Counted from the first letter of the stretch, positions 1 through 10,020 are shown. The stretch is DNA of 64,000 nucleotides from Sphingobacterium cellulitidis (GCA_002245855.1 NOUX01000002.1:548988-612987), one strand, 5' to 3'. The notes: generated from the letters alone by a model not told the origin. A program made the numbers and translations.

Positions 1-3000
1 AAACTGCTCCAAAAAAGAAGATGGAGCTCAAATTATATGAAGTCAATTTAGTTGATAATCATATAAAAATCTTAAATCACACCCAAAAGCACCATAGCAA
101 AGGAATCGATTTTTCAGATATTGAATTAGTACATCTGTCGGGCAACTTAAGCAATATCCAACAGGATAGCAGTTCATTGACAACAAAAATCAAAAAATTA
201 ACTTTCCAGGAAAAGTCAGGATTTATTCTGCGCGAATTGAGTGCTGACGCCCTGGTCAGCGATCATTCTATGGATTTTAACGATTTGAAACTCCTAACGA
301 ATAACTCTGTCGTAGGAAAACACTTAAAATTCAGTTACAAGGAATTTGGTGACTTTTCAGATTTTATTGAGAAGGTCCATATTCAAGCAAGTATGGCAAA
401 CGTATTTGTGGACTCAAAAGACATTGAATACTTTGCTCCGGACATGAAATTTGTGCGATTCAAAGCAAAGGTTAACCAAGGAGATGTTCTTGGAACAGTT
501 GCCAATATGAGGGTTAGAAATGCGGATATTCAAACCGGAGATGAAACCAGATTAGTCGGAGATTTCAGCATTAAAGGGTTACCTGATATTAATAAAACTA
601 TATTTGATTTTAAGGCAGATCAACTACTGACTACTGCTGAAGACGTAGAAAAATTGGTACCTGAGCTTTCAAACAGGTCTGAATTTACTTTACCTGAACA
701 ATTGCACCGCATGGGTAAAATAAAATTTTCAGGTTCATTTAATGGTCTGTACAATTTATTTGATGTGGATGGATCTTTTCAAACAGATCTTGGAAAATTA
801 GCAACAAAAAGTAAAATTGATATTCAAAAGAATATTCTTTACGCTGGAACAGTACGTTCTGATGAGTTCCAAATTGGAAATCTAATAAATTCGAATTCTA
901 TAAAAAATACTGCCTTCAATTTAGAGTTTGACGGTCAAAACTTAGATTTCAAGGAAATCCAACTTAATGTTATTGGGGATTTAAGAAGGTTTCAGCTAAA
1001 TAATTATCAATATGATAGTATTTCAGTGGACGCCTTTTTATTTGAGGAACAAATTGAAGTCAATGGACATATTAGCGATAGAAATGTTGCCTTAGCCTAT
1101 GATTCTAAGATCCACCTTCAAGGTGACCAAAGTATTTATAATGTAGACACTCAGATTGACCAAATCAACCTAAAGAATCTGGGTTTTGTCAAGAAGGACA
1201 GCATAATTATTTACGATTCAAATATAAGCACACATTTAACGGGAAATAACCTAAACAACCTGAATGGAGATCTACGTGCTAACCAAATATCAATTGAAAC
1301 TAGCAAGGGTAAGTTCAGCATTGAGGATGTCTTTTTTGAGGCCGAAGGGAATGAAACAGATAGGCTACTAACCTTAAAATCTAATGTTTTGGACGCTGAG
1401 ATGAAGGGAGTAATAGATTTGAACACGCTAGTTCCCTACTTCAAGGCAATTGCCATGAGATATGCTCCTGCCATTGGATTAGAAACAGAACCATTCAATC
1501 CACAGATATTTGATTTAGAATTGAACATTAAATCTTTTGAACCAGTTTCAGCATTCCTTGATCCGACTTTAACCTTAGAGGATGGGGCAACATTAGAAGC
1601 CCATTTCTCTTCCGAAGATTATACGGCTCAATTCAGTGCATTTAGTCCATTTGTAAAGTATCAAGGGATTAGTCTTCAAAATCTAAATATTCAGGAGAAT
1701 GCTGACGAAAAAGCTTTTTCACTCAATCTAAAGGCCGATAAAATCTTTCTTACAGATAGTATTTTTGTCAATAATATTGAGATTAACAATATCCTAGCAA
1801 AGGATAGCCTATTATTCAATATAAAAGGCGCTGAGGAAACGGAGCAAAACTATATGCGGTTGAATGGAAATATCCATTTTGCCCATAATAAACCTGCCTA
1901 TATTCGATTTGATGAATCGACAATTGTAGTGAATCATGAACCATGGGCATTCAATAAGGATGCTGAAATGCGTGTATCCAAGGGTAAATTCTATTTAAAT
2001 AATCTAATTGCCAGCCAAGGAAATCAGAAAGTGGAATTTAATGGAGTTCTTTCGAATGAGGATGATAAACTGAATATTCAATTCGAGCGTTTTAATCTTC
2101 ACTCCATGGAAACTGTGACAAAACCTATGGGTATTCATTTGGATGGAGAACTGAATGGAAATATCGAGTTACACTCGATTTTCAAAAAGCCCTATCTTTC
2201 TGCCAATGTTACAACTACTCCATTGGTTTGGAATCAGATTCCAATTGGACAATTAGTTCTATTAGCTGATTTTGATCCAGATAAAAAAGTTGCGAATCTG
2301 GATTTCCAATTATTAGATGATCGCAAAAGAGGTCTGACCCTCAATGGCACATATCAAGTCGCTTCGGGTGAGCAGGCCATAAATTTAAAAGGAAAGCTAA
2401 ATCAGGCTGAGCTTATATTATTCCAACCATTTATCAGAACACTTGCCTCGGATTTACAAGGCAAGATGGACGCTGATTTACATATTTCTGGGACATTAAA
2501 GAACCCGCAGATCAATGGCTCGGCCAGTATAGAATCAGCCTCCTTCAAGGTCAATTACCTAAAGACCGTTTATAACCTGAACAATCAATCTGTCATGATT
2601 GACAAGAATGCGGTGATGATGAACAACCTGGTTTTTACAGATTCCAAAGGGCATCAAGCAAATGCAGGCGGAGTGGTCAATCTATCCAATCTAAGCAATC
2701 CATTTATTGATGTGGATGTGGCAACGAATAATGTCATGATCTTAAACACCACATACAAGGACAACAATTTGTATTATGGTACTGCTTATGCTACAGGCAC
2801 CTATCAGTTTAAAGGATATACATCAGCTATTGACATTAATATCAAAGCTAGATCTGAAGATAACACCACCATAAGTATTCCTTTCAATTCTGCAATGACT
2901 GTTTCAGAAAGTGATTTCATTTATTTTGTCAGTAAGGATTCCACTATCAATAAAGAAAATGCAAGTCGATATTTTCTGAAGGGAATGACGATGAATATGG

Positions 3001-4028
3001 ATCTAGAATTAACTCCTAGTGCGGAGGTAAATCTTCAGACTGATATTGGTTCATTGAAGGGAACAGGAACAGGGGAAATTAGCTTAAAGATTTCCAGTTT
3101 GGGAGACTTTGAAATGTTTGGTGACTATGCCATTAATTCTGGAAAATTTCACTTTACAGCACAGGACTTTATCAATAAATACTTCGATATCAAACAAGGA
3201 GGCACTATCAGATGGACAGGTTCGCCTTCTGGGGCTACAGTTAATATTACTGCCGTCTATCAGCAAAGAACATCCATAGGTGATTTATACAATGCTGCCG
3301 GGCGGGCGGGAACAGATGAACGCGTACTGGCACAAGCGGATATGATAATCAAAGGGACTTTAAGCCAGCCTGACGTCTCCTTTGATCTAAATTTTCCGCA
3401 AACTCCTTATGTCAAGGATGAATTGCAAGCTTATTTTAGTGATGCGAACAATGTCAACCAACAAGCCTTGAGCTTGATCATTCGAAGAAGTTTTACAACA
3501 GGTAATTCTGGCGAGATTGGACGCGAGGTAAACAATACTTTATTATCTGCAGGAACTGAAATAGCATTTAACCAGCTTAATAATATCCTTGCACAATCCT
3601 TGAATATTAATTTCCTGGACTTTAATATCCGATCTTTGAACGATGCATCCGCAAGTTTTAGATTCTTTGATGATCGCCTGGTATTAACGGGAGGAATTGT
3701 TGACCGTAGAAATATTCAAACGACCGATTTAACATTTTTTTCCAATCAAGTAGCCACCGACGCTGAACTGACCTATAAAATTCGTAGAGATGGAAGTTTA
3801 ATGTTCAGAGCCTACAACAGGTTAAATACTAGAAATATCTTATTTACCCCAACGGATGATTACATCAATGCTGTCGGCTTGGTTTATCGACAAGAATTCA
3901 ACACTTTAGGAGAGTTTTGGAGAAAAATGTGGACTTGGAAACCTAAAAAAGACAGTCTTTTAACCATTCCTAATATTCCTCAGGATAGCATTAAGAACTC
4001 CTCAGATACGAGTCAAAAGGTTAATTAA
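1..4028 (+). CDS. tamB: TamB-like translocation/assembly module protein (5' end outside window)
   Basis: This is a long, beta-rich protein made of repetitive strands (DUF490/TamB type). It would span the periplasm and, with a BamA/TamA-like partner, help insert outer-membrane proteins or move phospholipids. The C-terminal third, from about residue 1000, carries the conserved TamB end, with NSGKFHFTAQDFINKYFDIKQGG-like strands followed by a block rich in FSDANNVNQQALSL and a terminal barrel-like stretch. The reading frame is open from base 3 to the first ATG at base 21 with no stop, and 1335 residues is somewhat short for Bacteroidota TamB. No signal anchor is visible at residue 1, so the true start probably lies to the left of the window. 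It converges with the next gene, overlapping it by 8 bases at the 3' ends. Confidence 0.85.
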   Translation, partial: TAPKKKMELKLYEVNLVDNHIKILNHTQKHHSKGIDFSDIELVHLSGNLSNIQQDSSSLTTKIKKLTFQEKSGFILRELSADALVSDHSMDFNDLKLLTNNSVVGKHLKFSYKEFGDFSDFIEKVHIQASMANVFVDSKDIEYFAPDMKFVRFKAKVNQGDVLGTVANMRVRNADIQTGDETRLVGDFSIKGLPDINKTIFDFKADQLLTTAEDVEKLVPELSNRSEFTLPEQLHRMGKIKFSGSFNGLYNLFDVDGSFQTDLGKLATKSKIDIQKNILYAGTVRSDEFQIGNLINSNSIKNTAFNLEFDGQNLDFKEIQLNVIGDLRRFQLNNYQYDSISVDAFLFEEQIEVNGHISDRNVALAYDSKIHLQGDQSIYNVDTQIDQINLKNLGFVKKDSIIIYDSNISTHLTGNNLNNLNGDLRANQISIETSKGKFSIEDVFFEAEGNETDRLLTLKSNVLDAEMKGVIDLNTLVPYFKAIAMRYAPAIGLETEPFNPQIFDLELNIKSFEPVSAFLDPTLTLEDGATLEAHFSSEDYTAQFSAFSPFVKYQGISLQNLNIQENADEKAFSLNLKADKIFLTDSIFVNNIEINNILAKDSLLFNIKGAEETEQNYMRLNGNIHFAHNKPAYIRFDESTIVVNHEPWAFNKDAEMRVSKGKFYLNNLIASQGNQKVEFNGVLSNEDDKLNIQFERFNLHSMETVTKPMGIHLDGELNGNIELHSIFKKPYLSANVTTTPLVWNQIPIGQLVLLADFDPDKKVANLDFQLLDDRKRGLTLNGTYQVASGEQAINLKGKLNQAELILFQPFIRTLASDLQGKMDADLHISGTLKNPQINGSASIESASFKVNYLKTVYNLNNQSVMIDKNAVMMNNLVFTDSKGHQANAGGVVNLSNLSNPFIDVDVATNNVMILNTTYKDNNLYYGTAYATGTYQFKGYTSAIDINIKARSEDNTTISIPFNSAMTVSESDFIYFVSKDSTINKENASRYFLKGMTMNMDLELTPSAEVNLQTDIGSLKGTGTGEISLKISSLGDFEMFGDYAINSGKFHFTAQDFINKYFDIKQGGTIRWTGSPSGATVNITAVYQQRTSIGDLYNAAGRAGTDERVLAQADMIIKGTLSQPDVSFDLNFPQTPYVKDELQAYFSDANNVNQQALSLIIRRSFTTGNSGEIGREVNNTLLSAGTEIAFNQLNNILAQSLNINFLDFNIRSLNDASASFRFFDDRLVLTGGIVDRRNIQTTDLTFFSNQVATDAELTYKIRRDGSLMFRAYNRLNTRNILFTPTDDYINAVGLVYRQEFNTLGEFWRKMWTWKPKKDSLLTIPNIPQDSIKNSSDTSQKVN

Positions 4029-4308
4029 GGTAAAGTTGAAGAAGATGCTCTCTTTCTTCCTCCAAACTTCCAATGAATTCAGGTTGTTTCGCGCGGTTAT
4101 ACCAATATCTCGCATTCCATAAGTCACCTTCCACCCTATGTAAATAAGCATGAATATGTGCTGAAACCTTATCATTTAAATGATCGATAAGATCATGTGC
4201 CTTTTTCCATTCGCCTTTAGCATCATACCATAAGGCTTGAATTGAAACATCCCAAGAGGAATTAGGTTGAGAGTCTTTTAGGGTTGATTTAAATTCATCT
4301 AGTATCAT
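4021..4308 (-). CDS. Small conserved protein of unknown function (95 aa)
   Basis: The product is a soluble, acidic, helix-rich protein of 95 residues with no signal peptide. The middle and C-terminal part (residues 50-75) has the pattern HAYLHRVEGDLWNARYWYNRA, which I recognise only as a conserved bacterial hypothetical family; helical pairs of this kind resemble a single TPR-like unit. The start ATG is well placed and the stop overlaps the tamB stop by 8 bases in convergent orientation. It lies downstream of the strong hairpin that ends tex, so it probably has its own promoter in the short 80-base gap. No function can be assigned. Confidence 0.7.
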   Translation of the reverse strand: MILDEFKSTLKDSQPNSSWDVSIQALWYDAKGEWKKAHDLIDHLNDKVSAHIHAYLHRVEGDLWNARYWYNRAKQPEFIGSLEEEREHLLQLYLN

Positions 4309-4355
4309 GGATTTAAGTTATTAAAATTTTGAGATAATATGGCGGATAAATGCTC

Positions 4356-4391
4356 AAAAAAAAGACGATCAATGTTGATCGTCTTTTTTTT
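4356..4391 (-). terminator. Rho-independent terminator of tex
   Basis: The arms GACGATCAA and TTGATCGTC (4364-4383) form a perfect hairpin with A8 on one side and T8 on the other. On the minus strand it follows the tex stop codon directly, and the flanking A and T runs make it potentially bidirectional. Confidence 0.9.
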
Positions 4392-6642
4392 ATTTAAATT
4401 TGCTCGCTAATGCTGCTAATTTTACAGCCATATCTGTTTCTGGGGCTCGCTCTTGACGCTTGTCATTTCGCTTGTCAGAAGAACGTTTATCATTCGATTT
4501 TCGAGGCGCTTTGTCCTCAGTTTTCATTGTTAAACTAATTCGATTCCTTTTTTCATCAACCTCAGTAACAGTTACCATAACTTGCTGCTGCACTTTGACA
4601 ACTTCATGAGGATCAGAGACAAAATGATTTGCCAATTGGCTTAAGTGAACTAATCCATCCTGATGAACACCAATATCTACAAATGCACCGAAATTGGTAA
4701 TATTCGTAACGATTCCTGGCAATTTCATTCCAACTTTCAAATCAGAAATCTTATTGACGCCATCCGTAAATGAAAAGGCTTCAAATTTCTCACGAGGGTC
4801 TAAACCGGGTTTTGCTAATTCCAACATAATATCATTTAATGTCGGCAAACCAACCTCGTCTGAAATATATTTTTTAAGATCAACACGTTTTCTTGCTTGT
4901 TCATCCTTCATCAAATCTTGGATCGATATATTGATATCCTTAGCCATTTTTTCCACTAAGGCATAACGCTCTGGGTGCACTGCAGAAGCATCTAGCGGAT
5001 GGTCTGCATTCCGGATACGCAGGAATCCTGCTGCCTGTTCAAAAGCCTTATCCCCTAAACGAGGAACTTTTTTCAATTCTCTCCGAGAACTAAAAGGACC
5101 GTTTTCTTTTCTATAATTTACGATTTGCTGCGCCAATGCAGGTCCCAAACCTGAAATATAAGCTAGAATCTGTTTAGACGCTGTATTCAATTCAACCCCA
5201 ACAGAGTTTACACAGGACATAACGGTATCATCCAATGCCGACTGGAGTTTGTTCTGATCGACATCATGTTGGTATTGACCAACACCAATAGATTTAGGAT
5301 CGATTTTTACCAATTCAGCTAAGGGATCCATTAATCTTCTACCAATGGAAACTGCTCCTCTAACAGTCACATCGTAATCTGGAAATTCTTCCCTTGCAAC
5401 TTCCGAAGCTGAATAAATGGAGGCTCCACTTTCATTTACCATAACAATGGTTGCTCCTGGCATATTCATTTTACGAACAAAGTCTTCGGTTTCTCTTCCT
5501 GCTGTTCCATTACCAATAGCAATAGCTTCGATATCATGCGCAGAAATCAAACGCTTAATGACACGTTCAGCTTCAGCTTGACCTGCAGCTCCATTATGTG
5601 GGAAAATAGCTGTATTCTCAAGCAAATTCCCTTGTGCATCCAAAACCACCGTTTTACATCCTGTTCTGAATCCTGGGTCGATTGCTAGCAATCTTTTTTG
5701 ACCCAGTGGTGCTGCCAACAACAATTGACGAACATTATCAGCAAAAACCTTGATTGCTTCTTCATCCGCTTTTTGTCTGGTTAAGACACGAATCTCGGTT
5801 TCCATCGATGGTTTCAGAAGTCGCTTGTAACTATCTAGCAAAGCCAAGGATACCTGATTACTAGCATCATTATTCCCTTTAATGAATTGCTTTTCAATTC
5901 CTGGAATTACTTCTGATTCATCAATATCAATATCTAGATATAAAAGTTCTTCTTTCTCCCCTCTTCGCATCGCGAGAACACGGTGTGATGGAGCATCTTT
6001 CAAGGATTCTGCCCATTCGAAATAGTCCTTATATTTCAAAGCTGCTTCCTCTTTTCCAGGAACAACACGCGAAACAAATTTCCCTTTGTTCAACAAGGTT
6101 TTACGAGCATGAGCACGAACATCAGCATCTTCTGCAATCTGTTCGGCAATGATATCCCTCGCTCCTGCTAATGCTTCCTCTACAGTCTGAACACCTTTTT
6201 CCTCATCAATATAGGAACTGGCATTAGACTCCACATCAATTTTATCTTGTGATAACAGCAAATCAGCTAAAGGCTGCAGACCTTTCTCACGAGCAGCAGA
6301 AGCTCTGGTTTTTCTCTTTGGCTTATATGGTAAATAAATATCTTCTAAGGCTGACATACTTTCAGCAGATTTCACTTGAACCTCAAGCTCCGGGCTCAGC
6401 TTACCTTGCTCTGAGATGGATTTTAATACCGCTTCTTTGCGTTTATCCAAATCCCTTAATTGTTGAATACGATCGCGAATGGCAGTAATCTGAACTTCAT
6501 CCAAACTTCCGGTTAATTCTTTACGGTATCTTGCAATAAATGGAACCGTTGCCCCTTCGTCTAAAAGGGAAATGGTTGTAATCACTTGTTTCTCGTTGAT
6601 CGACAATTCTTTCGAAACGATAATCTCGTGGGAAGTAATCAT
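4390..6642 (-). CDS. tex: Tex family RNA-binding transcription accessory protein
   Basis: This is a Tex/Spt6-like protein of 750 residues, the usual length. The order is an N-terminal helical Tex domain, a YqgF/RuvC-like fold beginning RLLAIDPGFRTGCKTVV (about residue 320), a helix-hairpin-helix region with ISGLGPALAQQIVNYR (about 500), and a C-terminal S1 RNA-binding domain with GIVTNITNFGAFVDIGVHQ (about 645). A basic, lysine/arginine-rich tail follows. Tex proteins bind nucleic acid and influence transcription and RNA turnover. I place the start at the ATG at 6642. An in-frame ATG at 6687 would add a hydrophobic 15-residue leader, but those bases contain the tatA terminator hairpin, so that start is unlikely. 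Confidence 0.95.
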   Translation of the reverse strand: MITSHEIIVSKELSINEKQVITTISLLDEGATVPFIARYRKELTGSLDEVQITAIRDRIQQLRDLDKRKEAVLKSISEQGKLSPELEVQVKSAESMSALEDIYLPYKPKRKTRASAAREKGLQPLADLLLSQDKIDVESNASSYIDEEKGVQTVEEALAGARDIIAEQIAEDADVRAHARKTLLNKGKFVSRVVPGKEEAALKYKDYFEWAESLKDAPSHRVLAMRRGEKEELLYLDIDIDESEVIPGIEKQFIKGNNDASNQVSLALLDSYKRLLKPSMETEIRVLTRQKADEEAIKVFADNVRQLLLAAPLGQKRLLAIDPGFRTGCKTVVLDAQGNLLENTAIFPHNGAAGQAEAERVIKRLISAHDIEAIAIGNGTAGRETEDFVRKMNMPGATIVMVNESGASIYSASEVAREEFPDYDVTVRGAVSIGRRLMDPLAELVKIDPKSIGVGQYQHDVDQNKLQSALDDTVMSCVNSVGVELNTASKQILAYISGLGPALAQQIVNYRKENGPFSSRRELKKVPRLGDKAFEQAAGFLRIRNADHPLDASAVHPERYALVEKMAKDINISIQDLMKDEQARKRVDLKKYISDEVGLPTLNDIMLELAKPGLDPREKFEAFSFTDGVNKISDLKVGMKLPGIVTNITNFGAFVDIGVHQDGLVHLSQLANHFVSDPHEVVKVQQQVMVTVTEVDEKRNRISLTMKTEDKAPRKSNDKRSSDKRNDKRQERAPETDMAVKLAALASKFK

Positions 6643-6655
6643 AAAAAATATTAAA

Positions 6656-6693
6656 ATGAAAAAACAAAGCTGTTGAATGGATTCCAACAGCTT
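6656..6693 (-). terminator. Terminator of tatA
   Basis: On the minus strand AAGCTGTTG and CAACAGCTT (6667-6693) pair and are followed by TTGTTTTTT. It lies 25 bases after the tatA stop and just before the tex start, so it separates the two genes. Confidence 0.75.
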
Positions 6694-6717
6694 ATCGATA
6701 TAGAATTCTTAATTGTT

Positions 6718-7263
6718 TTAGGCTTTTTTTGAGTTATTATCCGATAAAGGATTTTCTTCAACATCAGGTGCAGAACTTTCTTTGGGTTCTCCCTCTGTCG
6801 AAGTTTCTTCTGCATTTGGAACATCATTACTTGCAAAATGATCATTATAACCATAGCTGTAATAATCGTCTTTTGTAGGAGTAGTATAAGGCTGATGCTC
6901 ATAAGTTCCTGCAGGTGCAGTAAATTGTGGTACTTTTTTCTCAATAACGCCTTCCTCTGATTGTTCCTCTGTTTCATTGGCCGCATTTACTTGCTCCAAG
7001 TTTTGATCAATTGTAGATTCAGCTTTCTTTTCCTCAGGTTCTTTTTCAATATCCGTTTTGATATCGTCAATTTCCTTTTCAAAGTTATTTATCTGATCTG
7101 AAATCTCTCTTTTTATCCCTTCAGAAGCATCTTTAAATTCCCGGATACCACGTCCCAGTCCTCGCGCCAATTCTGGTAATTTCTTGCCACCAAACAGTAA
7201 TAATGCTACTAAAATAATAAGCATCATCTCCTGGGTACCAATGTTCAAAAACGCTAAATTCAT
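6718..7263 (-). CDS. tatA: Sec-independent (twin-arginine) protein translocase TatA/B-type subunit
   Basis: The N-terminus has the TatA/Hcf106 layout: a short lead, one membrane helix (about residues 12-25, MMLIILVALLLFGG), the hinge FGGKKLPEL, then an amphipathic helix with GLGRGIREFKDASEGIK. TatA forms the pore-like multimer that lets folded twin-arginine proteins cross the inner membrane. At 181 residues it is about twice the usual TatA length; the second half is acidic, low in complexity and rich in Glu, Pro and Ser/Tyr, probably disordered. Extended tails of this type are common in Bacteroidota. No tatC is in the window. TatA versus TatB cannot be separated from sequence alone. Confidence 0.9.
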   Translation of the reverse strand: MNLAFLNIGTQEMMLIILVALLLFGGKKLPELARGLGRGIREFKDASEGIKREISDQINNFEKEIDDIKTDIEKEPEEKKAESTIDQNLEQVNAANETEEQSEEGVIEKKVPQFTAPAGTYEHQPYTTPTKDDYYSYGYNDHFASNDVPNAEETSTEGEPKESSAPDVEENPLSDNNSKKA

Positions 7264-7390
7264 CTCTACTTTATTATTTGATAATAAGCTAAGGTAAGTC
7301 TATTATTTTTTTTCAGCAATTTTTTCATGTAAATATTTAGAAACAAAATCCAAGGAAAATCAATCCCTACTGGCAATAGACCAATCGCCT

Positions 7391-7439
7391 TTCAATAAAC
7401 GAAGCCGAGGAAATTTCTTCCTCGGCTTCGTTTATTGAA
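7391..7439. terminator. Long perfect hairpin between tatA and the lipoprotein gene
   Basis: A 21-bp perfect inverted repeat (arms 7391-7411 and 7419-7439) contains GAAGCCGAGG and CCTCGGCTTC around a 7-base loop. It lies 57 bases after the restored end of the lipoprotein gene on the minus strand. The flanks are A/T-rich rather than a clean T run. Confidence 0.75.
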
Positions 7440-7495
7440 ATTATTTAATATTTGAATTATTGAAACTTAAAATTTCAGAGATCTCAAATGAACCC

Positions 7496-9399
7496 TTAAT
7501 TAAAATTCCGCACACATCTTACATTCATTCCGTTCGTAGCTTTAAGTGTTGCGGGATAAACATCATTTGCAGCTGATGTAACCTTCGAACTATAAACTTT
7601 TGCTCTTAATTTATTTTGTATGCTGCTATCATAATACAATTCCAAATAAGCATAAGAATTTGCATATGGCTTTTTTAACCAGAAATAAGCATAACCTGTA
7701 GTCTTTGTCGAACTAATTGAAGGTAACTTGCCGCGTTCATCTGATGAGTATTTCCATTAGGTTCTGTAAATCTTTTCAGTTCAAAGGTAATTCTTTGTGA
7801 CCATTCATCCGGCGAATTCTGTTCATTGACATTCACTGTAAGTAACACAGATTTCTTCCCATCATTTCTTGTTGCACTAATTCTTCCTGTACCTGAATAT
7901 GAATTAATATAAGCTGCCAATCCTTTTGCCTGATCAACGGTAGGTGTTCTCCATTGATCATTAAGGTCATTTCCATTAGGCCTAAGATCATGACATGGGT
8001 CACCATCAATAACAGGAGTAATACCTAAAGGCCACATTTTCCCTGATAAATAATATGTACTACCATATTTTGCTTCCGATTGCCCATATGACATTATAGG
8101 ATTTGGATAACCATTAGGTTGGAATGTACTAGCATAAAAGATAGAGTTTGGTTCATGATTTCTATGTTGAAACCTAGTCGGACCTTCAGATGGCCCAGTA
8201 AAACCCTGCGTACCAGCATCGTAATACAAGTCTCCCCTAGACCAATTTGTGGCTACTACACTAGAAGTTGCCGGAACTTGAATTCCATTATCCAATGGAA
8301 TAATCGTGATTCTGGTATATTTCCCTCTACCAATTCTTATTTTGTCATTATAAGATTTGCTGAATTTCAGTGGATTTGCTGGTCTATCAAGTAATGCCCA
8401 TGGATGAATGCTGTAAACAAAATTGCTATTATATTCATTATCTCCACCTGGTACAGTAAAGAAATATCCATGATATGATGTGTTTGGAAATTGAATATCA
8501 GCCGCATAGTTCCTTCTAGCGTTGATATTAACTGCGCTCGCTATCTTCGATTTTGAAATAAATTTCCCAGTTAATAGATCAAATACACCTTGTTCTAATA
8601 CATTGGAGTTCGCTCTAATATAAGGTCTGTCCGTAGAGTTTCCTAAAAAAGCATTTAAGTCTGCCTTTGCACTGAATCCTGTTACCAAGACCCCAACCTC
8701 TACCATCGCCATCGCATGTTTAAATGTGATGGAAACATCAATATTAGGAATTGAGGAATTTGAAGATTTTCCAGTTGTAAAATTTCCTGATGCAAACAAG
8801 AAATCTTCATTTGATACATTAAAAGTAGGTTTTAAATTATTTGAAATAGCAGGCAAGGCTTCTGTACTATAATATGAATACGCATACCATTTATACTGAG
8901 TTCCTTGTTTTAATTCTTTTGCTACTGGAGGAGTACTACCGACTTTACCGTCAACTTGTTCCACAAATTTCCCTGCCATATCATAGACCAAAACTCGGAA
9001 TGTAACTCCATTGGTAAGTGGTCTTCCCCCATTAACTGGAGAACCAGGGATATAATTATCAGGATAAACTGGAGCAACGGCTTTATTATCTCCTGAAGTA
9101 GAATTGCCAGAATTAGCCATTAATGCTTCCGCTGAACCTAATTCTTCCTTAATATAAATAAATTCTTTATCAGCTTTTTGAGCAGAATTTACAACTACCG
9201 TTTTATTTAACCTACTCCCGTTACTAGGCGAAATATCAGCAGAAGTACTTTTACTATCAGACTCCTGAAGAGCAGTTTCTCCATCAACGATAAAGGAAAC
9301 CCCTGAGGTAATAGTAGTATTGGGTTGATCAGTATTTTTACTGCAACTAAAATTTAGAATTGAACCGACAATTACTAAACTAAAAAAGATCTTTTTCAT
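7496..9399 (-). pseudogene. Fimbrillin/FISUMP-type surface lipoprotein gene, frameshifted near its 3' end
   Basis: The main frame (7675-9399) encodes a lipoprotein: signal peptide ending NFSC at about residue 19, a fimbrillin-like N-terminal part, then LRPNGNDLNDQWRTPTVDQA, typical of the FISUMP (Fibrobacter succinogenes major paralogous) domain. The frame stops at 7675 after an out-of-place tail (SYLQLVRQRL). From about 7738 a second frame continues without a stop to 7496. It reads ERGKLPSISSTKTTGYAYFW and ends NGMNVRCVRNFN, and VRCVR is the classic FISUMP C-terminus. One extra base at about 7740 would restore a 634-residue protein. Either the gene is genuinely broken or a base is missing in the assembly. 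The protein would be exported and surface-anchored, possibly as a minor pilus or adhesin component. Confidence 0.8.
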
Positions 9400-9414
9400 G
9401 TGATATTCAAAAAA

Positions 9415-9629
9415 TTACCAGTTCTCTTTATGTGTTTTGAATACGTCGTCAGAAGTTCCATCATTAAGAGTGGAATTCCATGAATCAACAAATGGTGAAT
9501 CATTTCCTGGCCCCTTAAATGTGGCAGTAGCTGATCCCGCCGCGATGGAATGTTCCATCATGACTTTGATATAATTTCTATCCGCGGCGAGGTATAGTCC
9601 CTCTTACCGGATAAAGATTGGTTTTTCAT
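9415..9629 (-). pseudogene. Small SIAAGSA-motif protein gene, frameshifted
   Basis: From the ATG at 9629 the frame reads MKNQSLSGKRDYTSPRIEII and stops. From about 9566 the neighbouring frame continues as KVMMEHSIAAGSATATFKGP and ends ...FKTHKENW at 9415. Adding one A to the AAA at 9565-9567 joins the halves into a 71-residue protein. The pattern of a basic start, Y-x-x-P-x-I-E, then M-E-x-SIAAGSA and a Trp-containing tail resembles short proteins I have seen encoded next to fimbrillin-like genes in Bacteroidota, although I know of no function for them. It ends 15 bases before the lipoprotein ATG, so the two were probably co-transcribed. Confidence 0.6.
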
Positions 9630-9992
9630 TATAGATAATTTTAGTGTGACTCTATTGTAATTTTGAAAAATTAAGATTAAATTATACTGATAATGCGGTA
9701 TTTAGCTCAAAAATATTATTTGTAGCCCATCTACGACAACATATATTTCCTACTCTATCTAATAACCAGCCCTATAATACTTATAACTGCAACAACATAG
9801 TTTATCTAAAACACCACCTGATTGAATTAGTTTTTTCTTTCCGAGAAATTTTTGACATAATCAGGACAGCAATCAAAATAGAGTTTAAGCAAAACACCTA
9901 TATGACTAGTATTTCATGTTACAACATCTTGTTTCTATTTTAGAAATATTAAGTTCTTTTACACCACGATTCGAGAAGCAATTTTTTACTTG
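9630..9992. other. Divergent intergenic region
   Basis: About 360 A/T-rich bases between the frameshifted surface genes (leftward) and the MATE gene (rightward). All six frames are closed by stops. It should hold the leftward promoter, but I see no convincing TAnnTTTG box on the minus strand. Confidence 0.5.
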
Positions 9993-10000
9993 TACCTTTG
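9993..10000 (+). promoter_or_regulatory. Candidate -7 box for the MATE gene
   Basis: TACCTTTG matches the Bacteroidota -7 consensus TAnnTTTG and lies 20 bases before the chosen ATG at 10021. No clear -33 TTG is seen at the expected distance. Confidence 0.5.
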
Positions 10001-10020
10001 TGCTCTTTACTATTTTTTAT

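Noticed and set aside
6643-6687. 45-base N-terminal extension of tex with a hydrophobic stretch
   Set aside because: Those bases hold the tatA terminator hairpin and Tex proteins are cytoplasmic; the ATG at 6642 gives the family's normal start.
6651-6986. 111-codon frame overlapping tatA on the same strand
   Set aside because: It is an alternate frame of the tatA acidic tail, low in complexity, and ends past the tatA terminator.
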